Origin: Burkholderiaceae bacterium
GTDB taxonomy: Bacteria > Pseudomonadota > Gammaproteobacteria > Burkholderiales > Burkholderiaceae_C
Reading direction: 5' to 3'
DNA: 64,000 nt
Assembly: GCA_017992055.1 (NCBI GenBank)
Contig: JAGOPK010000002.1
Span: 310,001 to 374,000 of the forward strand
Part shown: positions 58,399-64,000 of the stretch, piece after piece
Position numbering within the stretch: the stretch's first letter is position 1
Layout: each line of letters begins with the position of its first letter
Made by a program: the position numbers and the translations under genes
The notes under the pieces: model-generated
The model's input: the letters and a program-made list of their open reading frames with translations, nothing else
Databases searched by the model: none
What the model was told of the DNA's origin: nothing

Positions 58399-59337
58399 AT
58401 GGCACGCAGTCCCGCCCTGCCCAAGTTCTCGGTGCTCAACGACGACTGGACGGTGGACGAGGCCGGCCGCAGCTTCACCTCGCCGCCGGTGTCGGCCCAG
58501 CATCCCGAGCAGCTGCTGATCTTTGCCGACCGGCTGCGCAACGGCAGCATCAGCTGCGACATCACGCCGCTGAAGGCCGGCCGCTCGCCGCGCGAGACGC
58601 TCAGCCTGGAGGCGGCCCTGGTGTTCCGCTACACCGGTCCCGAGGGCAGCTACTACGCCGGCACCAGCGCCTTCGACACCAAGTTCTTCCTGGCCAAGGT
58701 CATGCCCGGGCCGTTCTTCCAGCTGCGCCAATATGTGGGCCGGCGCTCGTCGGTGATCGAGGGCAAGACCTACCGGCTGAAGGTCGAGTTCAAGGGCAGC
58801 CAGATCACGCTGTACGAGAACGACGTGCAGCAGCTGAGCCTGGTCGACGACAGCTATGGCGTGGGCCAGGTCGGGCTGCGCTGCTTCCGCACCCAGGCGC
58901 GCTTCGCCAATCTGCGCATCGAGGCGGCGCGGCCGCGCTGCTTCGTGGTCATGCCCTTTGCCGCCGAGCTGGACTTCGTGTTCCGCGTCATCAAGGACAC
59001 GGTCGAAGGCCATGGCATCGACTGCCAGCGCGCCGACGAGGTGTTCCTGTCGCGGCCGGTGATGGCCGACGTCAAGGACATGATCGCCAGCGCCGACCTG
59101 GTCATCGTCGACTTCAGCGGCCGCAACCCCAATGTGTACTACGAGGCCGGCCTGGCCGATGCCTGGGGCAAGGACTGGATCGTGCTGGCCCAGTCGCCCG
59201 AGGACCTGAGCTTCGACGTGCGCCACATCCGCGCCATCCGCTACAGCAACAGCATGGGCGCCGACCGGCTGCTGCACGAGCACCTGTGCCGGGCCCTGGC
59301 CGAGCTGCGCTACCGGCCGCTGCCGCCCGCGGGTTAG
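58399..59337 (+). CDS. TIR-like/deoxyribosyltransferase-domain protein with jelly-roll N-terminus
   Basis: A 312-residue protein. The N-terminal ~175 residues form a beta-sandwich like LamG/3-keto-disaccharide-hydrolase domains (SISCDITPLKAG, YRLKVEFKGSQITLYENDVQ, VGLRCFRTQARFANLRIEA). The C-terminal ~135 residues are a nucleoside-deoxyribosyltransferase/TIR-like domain: CFVVMPF (M185), LVIVDFSGRNPNVYYEAGLADAWGKDWIVLAQ (probable catalytic Glu249), DVRHIRAI. It starts 5 bp after the 663-residue gene. A hydrolase or base-exchange activity on a nucleotide, e.g. NAD or a deoxynucleotide, is plausible but unknown. The sugar-like N-terminal fold could be a sensor. Confidence 0.78.
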   Translation: MARSPALPKFSVLNDDWTVDEAGRSFTSPPVSAQHPEQLLIFADRLRNGSISCDITPLKAGRSPRETLSLEAALVFRYTGPEGSYYAGTSAFDTKFFLAKVMPGPFFQLRQYVGRRSSVIEGKTYRLKVEFKGSQITLYENDVQQLSLVDDSYGVGQVGLRCFRTQARFANLRIEAARPRCFVVMPFAAELDFVFRVIKDTVEGHGIDCQRADEVFLSRPVMADVKDMIASADLVIVDFSGRNPNVYYEAGLADAWGKDWIVLAQSPEDLSFDVRHIRAIRYSNSMGADRLLHEHLCRALAELRYRPLPPAG

Positions 59338-59437
59338 GCGCATAGAATCCGCGCCCTTCCCCTCCTCCCCGGCCGATCGGGGCGCAGGCGCGGCCCTGCC
59401 CGCGCCCGGCATTCGCCCCGGCCCTCGCGCGCAGACG

Positions 59438-61191
<1,754 letters not shown>

Positions 61192-61195
<4 letters not shown>

Positions 61196-63009
61196 GCAGC
61201 AGCGTCGAACACCGTCCCCCCGAACGCCAGGAGCGCCGCGCCGCGCTGGCCCTGCTGCTGCGCGCCGCCGCGCCCGAGCGTGCCGCGCTGCAGGGCGCCG
61301 TGCTGTGGCTGCTGCTGGCCGCGGCACTGGAGGCCCTGGGCCCGGTGCTGGGCAAGGCCTTCATCGACCGCCACCTGCTGCCACGCGACGCCAGCCTGTG
61401 GCCCATCGCCGGCCTGCTGGGCGGCGCCCTGCTGGCCGGCGCCCTGGCCAGCTGGCTGCGCTATGGCCAGCTGCTGACGCTGGCCGGCGTGGCCATGCGC
61501 TCGGTGCAGCGCATCCGCGAGACGGTCTACGGCCATGTGCTGCGCCTGCCGATGGCGTTTTTCGACCGTGCCATCACCGGCCAGCTGGTCAGCCGCGTCA
61601 CCAACGACACCGAGGCGGTGAAGACGCTGTACGTGCAGGTGCTGTTCGTGCTGCTGGACAGCGTCATCACGCTGGGCGCGATGATGGTCACGATGGCCCT
61701 GCTGAACTGGCGGCTGATGCTGATCGTGGCCCTGCTGGTGCCGGCGGTGGTGGGCATCGTCTGGCTGTACCAGCGCCTGTCGGCGCCGGCGGTGGCGGCC
61801 AGCCGCGCGCTGCGCAGCGACCTCAATGCCCAGGCCGCCGAATCGATCGCCGGCATGGCCGTGCTGCAGGCCAGCGGCGCCGCGCCGCGCTTCGCCGCGC
61901 GCTTTGCCGCCACCAACCAGGCCCACTACCAGGCGCGCCGCGCCGAGCTGCGCGCCAATGCCTGGCTGCTGCGGCCGGCGCTGGACTTCCTCAACGTGGC
62001 CATGCTGGCGGCGGTGATCGCGGTGTTCGGCCTGCGCGGCACCCACGATGGCGCGCTGGGCGGGGCCACGGCGCTGGATGCGCTGGAGGTCGGCATCCTC
62101 TACGCCTTCGTCAGCTACATCGCCCGCGTGGTCGAGCCGCTGATCCAGATCACCATGCAGTTCTCGCAGCTGCAGCAGGCGGTGGTGGCGGCGGCCCGCG
62201 TCAACACCCTGCTGGCCGAAGCCGAGGCCAGCGCACCCACGGCCGGCGGCCAGGTGCACAGCGGCGCCATCGTGGTGCGCGGCCTGGACTTCGCCTACAC
62301 CGCCGGCCATGCGGTGCTGCACGGCCTGGACCTGGACATCCCCGCCGGCCGCTTCGTCGGCATCGTCGGTCCCACCGGCTCGGGCAAGAGCACGCTGCTG
62401 GCCCTGCTGCTGCGCTTCTACGAGGCGCCCGAGGGCTCGGTGCTGATCGACGGCCAGCCGATCGCCCGCATCGGCGACGACGAGTTCCGCGCCGCCGTCG
62501 GCCTGGTGCCGCAGGACCCGTTTCTGCTGGCCGCCAGCGCACGCGAGAACATCGCCATGGGCCGGCCGATGAGCGATGCCCAGGTCGAGGCCGCCGCCCG
62601 CGCCGCCCAGGCGCATGACTTCATCGCCCGCCTGCCCCAGGGCTACGACACGCCGCTGGGCGAAGGCGGCGCGCGGCTGGCGGTGGGCGAGAAGCAGCTG
62701 ATCGCCATCGCCCGCGCACTGGCCGGCGAGCCGCGCATCCTGCTGCTGGACGAGGCCACCGCCCACATCGACAGCGAGACCGAGGGCCTGGTGCAGCGCG
62801 CGCTGGCGGCCTTGCGCGGCCGCGTCACGGTGATCGCCATCGCCCACCGGCTGTCGACCATCCGCGAGGCCGACCAGATCGTCGTGCTGACCCATGGCCG
62901 CATCGCCGAGCGTGGCAGCCACGACGCGCTGATGGCGCACGAGGGCGGCCTGTACCAGCGCCTGGTGCGGCTGCAGCAGCTGGTGGTGGACGAGGACCAG
63001 GTCCGGTGA
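61192..63009 (+). CDS. mdlB: heterodimeric ABC exporter, MdlB-like subunit
   Basis: A 605-residue partner ABC exporter half. The membrane domain ends near residue 340; the ATPase has Walker A GIVGPTGSGKST, Q-loop VPQDPFLLAASARENI, signature RLAVGEKQLIAIARAL (a departure from LSGGQ) and Walker B ILLLDEATAHID with intact Glu. So this half carries the catalytic Glu while its signature motif is degenerate, complementary to MdlA. Substrate unknown; drug or lipid export is typical. Starts at ATG 61192 overlapping the mdlA stop. Confidence 0.9.
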
Positions 63010-64000
63010 GCGACGGCAGCGCCATCACCGCCCGCGGCCTGCTGGCCCTGCCCGACTACCGGCGCTTCTGGCTGTCGCGCCTGGCCAGCACGGCCTCGGG
63101 CCAGATGCTGATGGTGGCGCTGGGCTGGCAGATGTACGACCTGACCGGCAGTGCCTGGGACCTGGGCCTGGTGGGCCTGGCGCAGTTTGTGCCCGCCCTG
63201 CTGCTGGCCCTGCCGGCCGGCCATGTGGTCGACCGCCACGACCGCCGCCGCGTGCTGGCCGCGGTGCTGGCGCTGCAGGTGCTGGTGGCCGTGGCCATGG
63301 CCTGGGCCACGGCCCAGGGTGTTCTGGGCCGCAGCGGCGTGCTGGCGCTGTCGGTGCTGCTGGGCGCGGCGCGCGCCTTCCAGATGCCGTCCAGTCAGGC
63401 CCTGCTGCCGCAGCTGGTGCCGCTGGCGGCGCTGCCGCGGGCGCTGGCGCTGTCGTCGGTGGCGCTGCAGGGCGCCATCATCGCCGGCCCGGCGCTGGGC
63501 GGTGGCCTGTATGCGCTGGGGCCCTGGCTGGCCGGTGGCGGCAGTGCAGCGGCCCGCTCCGGCGCGGCGGCGGTGTATGCGGTGTCGGCCTGCGGCTTTG
63601 CGCTGGCGCTGTGGGCGGTGGCCCGGCTGCAGGCGCGGCCGGCGCCACGCGCCGCCGAGCCGCTGTCGCTGGCCTCGCTGTCGGCCGGGCTGGGCTTTGT
63701 CTGGCGCCACAAGGTGGTGCTGGGCGCGGTGTCGCTGGACCTGTTCGCGGTGCTGCTGGGCGGCGCCACCGCCCTGCTGCCGATCTTTGCCCGCGACATC
63801 CTGCACACCGGCCCCGAGGGCCTGGGCCTGCTGCGCGCGGCCCCGGCCGTCGGCGCCCTGGCCACCAGCCTGGTGCTGTCGCGCTGGCCCATCGAGCGCC
63901 GCACCGGCGCCTGGCTGCTGGGCGCGGTGGCGGTGTACGGCATCACCATGCTGGTGTTCGGCCTGTCGCAGTCGTTCTGGCTGTCGGCCGCCGCCCTGCT
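63006..64000 (+). CDS. MFS exporter (EntS-like), 3' end cut by window edge
   Basis: 331 residues present. GTG start overlaps the mdlB stop (GTGA). The N-terminal helices and the loop GHVVDRHDRRRVLA match the MFS_3 (EntS/enterobactin-exporter-like) family, with LLPIFARDIL and GLGLLRAAPAVGALATSL in the later helices. Such permeases export siderophores or drugs; the substrate is unknown. Likely cotranscribed with mdlAB; its C-terminus lies outside the window. Confidence 0.88.
   Translation, partial: MSDGSAITARGLLALPDYRRFWLSRLASTASGQMLMVALGWQMYDLTGSAWDLGLVGLAQFVPALLLALPAGHVVDRHDRRRVLAAVLALQVLVAVAMAWATAQGVLGRSGVLALSVLLGAARAFQMPSSQALLPQLVPLAALPRALALSSVALQGAIIAGPALGGGLYALGPWLAGGGSAAARSGAAAVYAVSACGFALALWAVARLQARPAPRAAEPLSLASLSAGLGFVWRHKVVLGAVSLDLFAVLLGGATALLPIFARDILHTGPEGLGLLRAAPAVGALATSLVLSRWPIERRTGAWLLGAVAVYGITMLVFGLSQSFWLSAAAL

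Overview
This is a very GC-rich (roughly 70% or more), gene-dense chromosomal window. The gene content points to a betaproteobacterium of the order Burkholderiales, probably near the Rubrivivax/Leptothrix/Ideonella group. The signs are tolB-pal-cpoB, a rubrerythrin/Fe-S protein/DUF3501 trio, tonB-exbB-exbD-exbD-TPR, and many 4-bp ATGA or GTGA gene overlaps. The genus is an inference; no rRNA is present to confirm it.

Region by region. 1-4.6 kb (minus): tcdA (cut by the window edge), a YeeE/YedE sulfur transporter, and the cell-envelope set tolB-pal-cpoB. 4.7-8.8 kb: an HSL-type esterase, a GNAT acetyltransferase, a YchJ-like SEC-C protein, a small membrane protein, a TruC-type pseudouridine synthase and RarD. 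8.8-11.3 kb (minus): rubrerythrin, a GlpC/HdrD-like Fe-S protein and DUF3501, with a dyad upstream. 11.5-13.8 kb: an arylformamidase-like hydrolase, tRNA-Ala(CGC) with a strong terminator, and an Old Yellow Enzyme.

13.8-36.2 kb (minus) is the main accessory feature: an apparently complete extracellular contractile injection system (eCIS, Afp/PVC type) in one tight ~22.4-kb operon. In transcription order it holds the Afp16-like terminator (DUF4255), one sheath, three tube-family proteins, DUF5908 (Afp6), a LysM hub (Afp7), a VgrG-like spike (Afp8), a small conserved protein, gp25 (Afp9), the spike tip (Afp10), a large baseplate protein (Afp11), a tail fibre with an S74 chaperone domain, a 1501-aa Afp12-like baseplate protein with an Ig-like C-terminal half, the tape measure (Afp14) and the AAA+ ATPase (Afp15). 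The operon ends with a protein carrying a full JAMM/DUF4329-like metallopeptidase signature and a 78-aa partner, which I propose as cargo and an accessory protein.

36.3-53.4 kb: a lipoprotein intradiol dioxygenase; the TonB energy-transduction operon; metabolic and translation genes (MBL hydrolase, gloA, acyl-CoA desaturase, rsmB, purN, trpS); a diguanylate cyclase; and an envelope-stress-like set (Spy/CpxP-type lipoprotein, ICMT-like methyltransferase, OmpR-type regulator, histidine kinase). 53.4-56.3 kb: rluA, a flavin reductase, a membrane-anchored unknown and an SDR.

56.4-59.3 kb (plus) holds a second accessory module: two adjacent proteins that both carry nucleoside-deoxyribosyltransferase/TIR-like domains, one fused to TPR/TRAFs-binding and SLOG-like domains. 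I propose it as a nucleotide-based signalling or defence pair. 59.4-64 kb: a heterodimeric MdlAB-type ABC exporter overlapping an MFS exporter that runs off the window.
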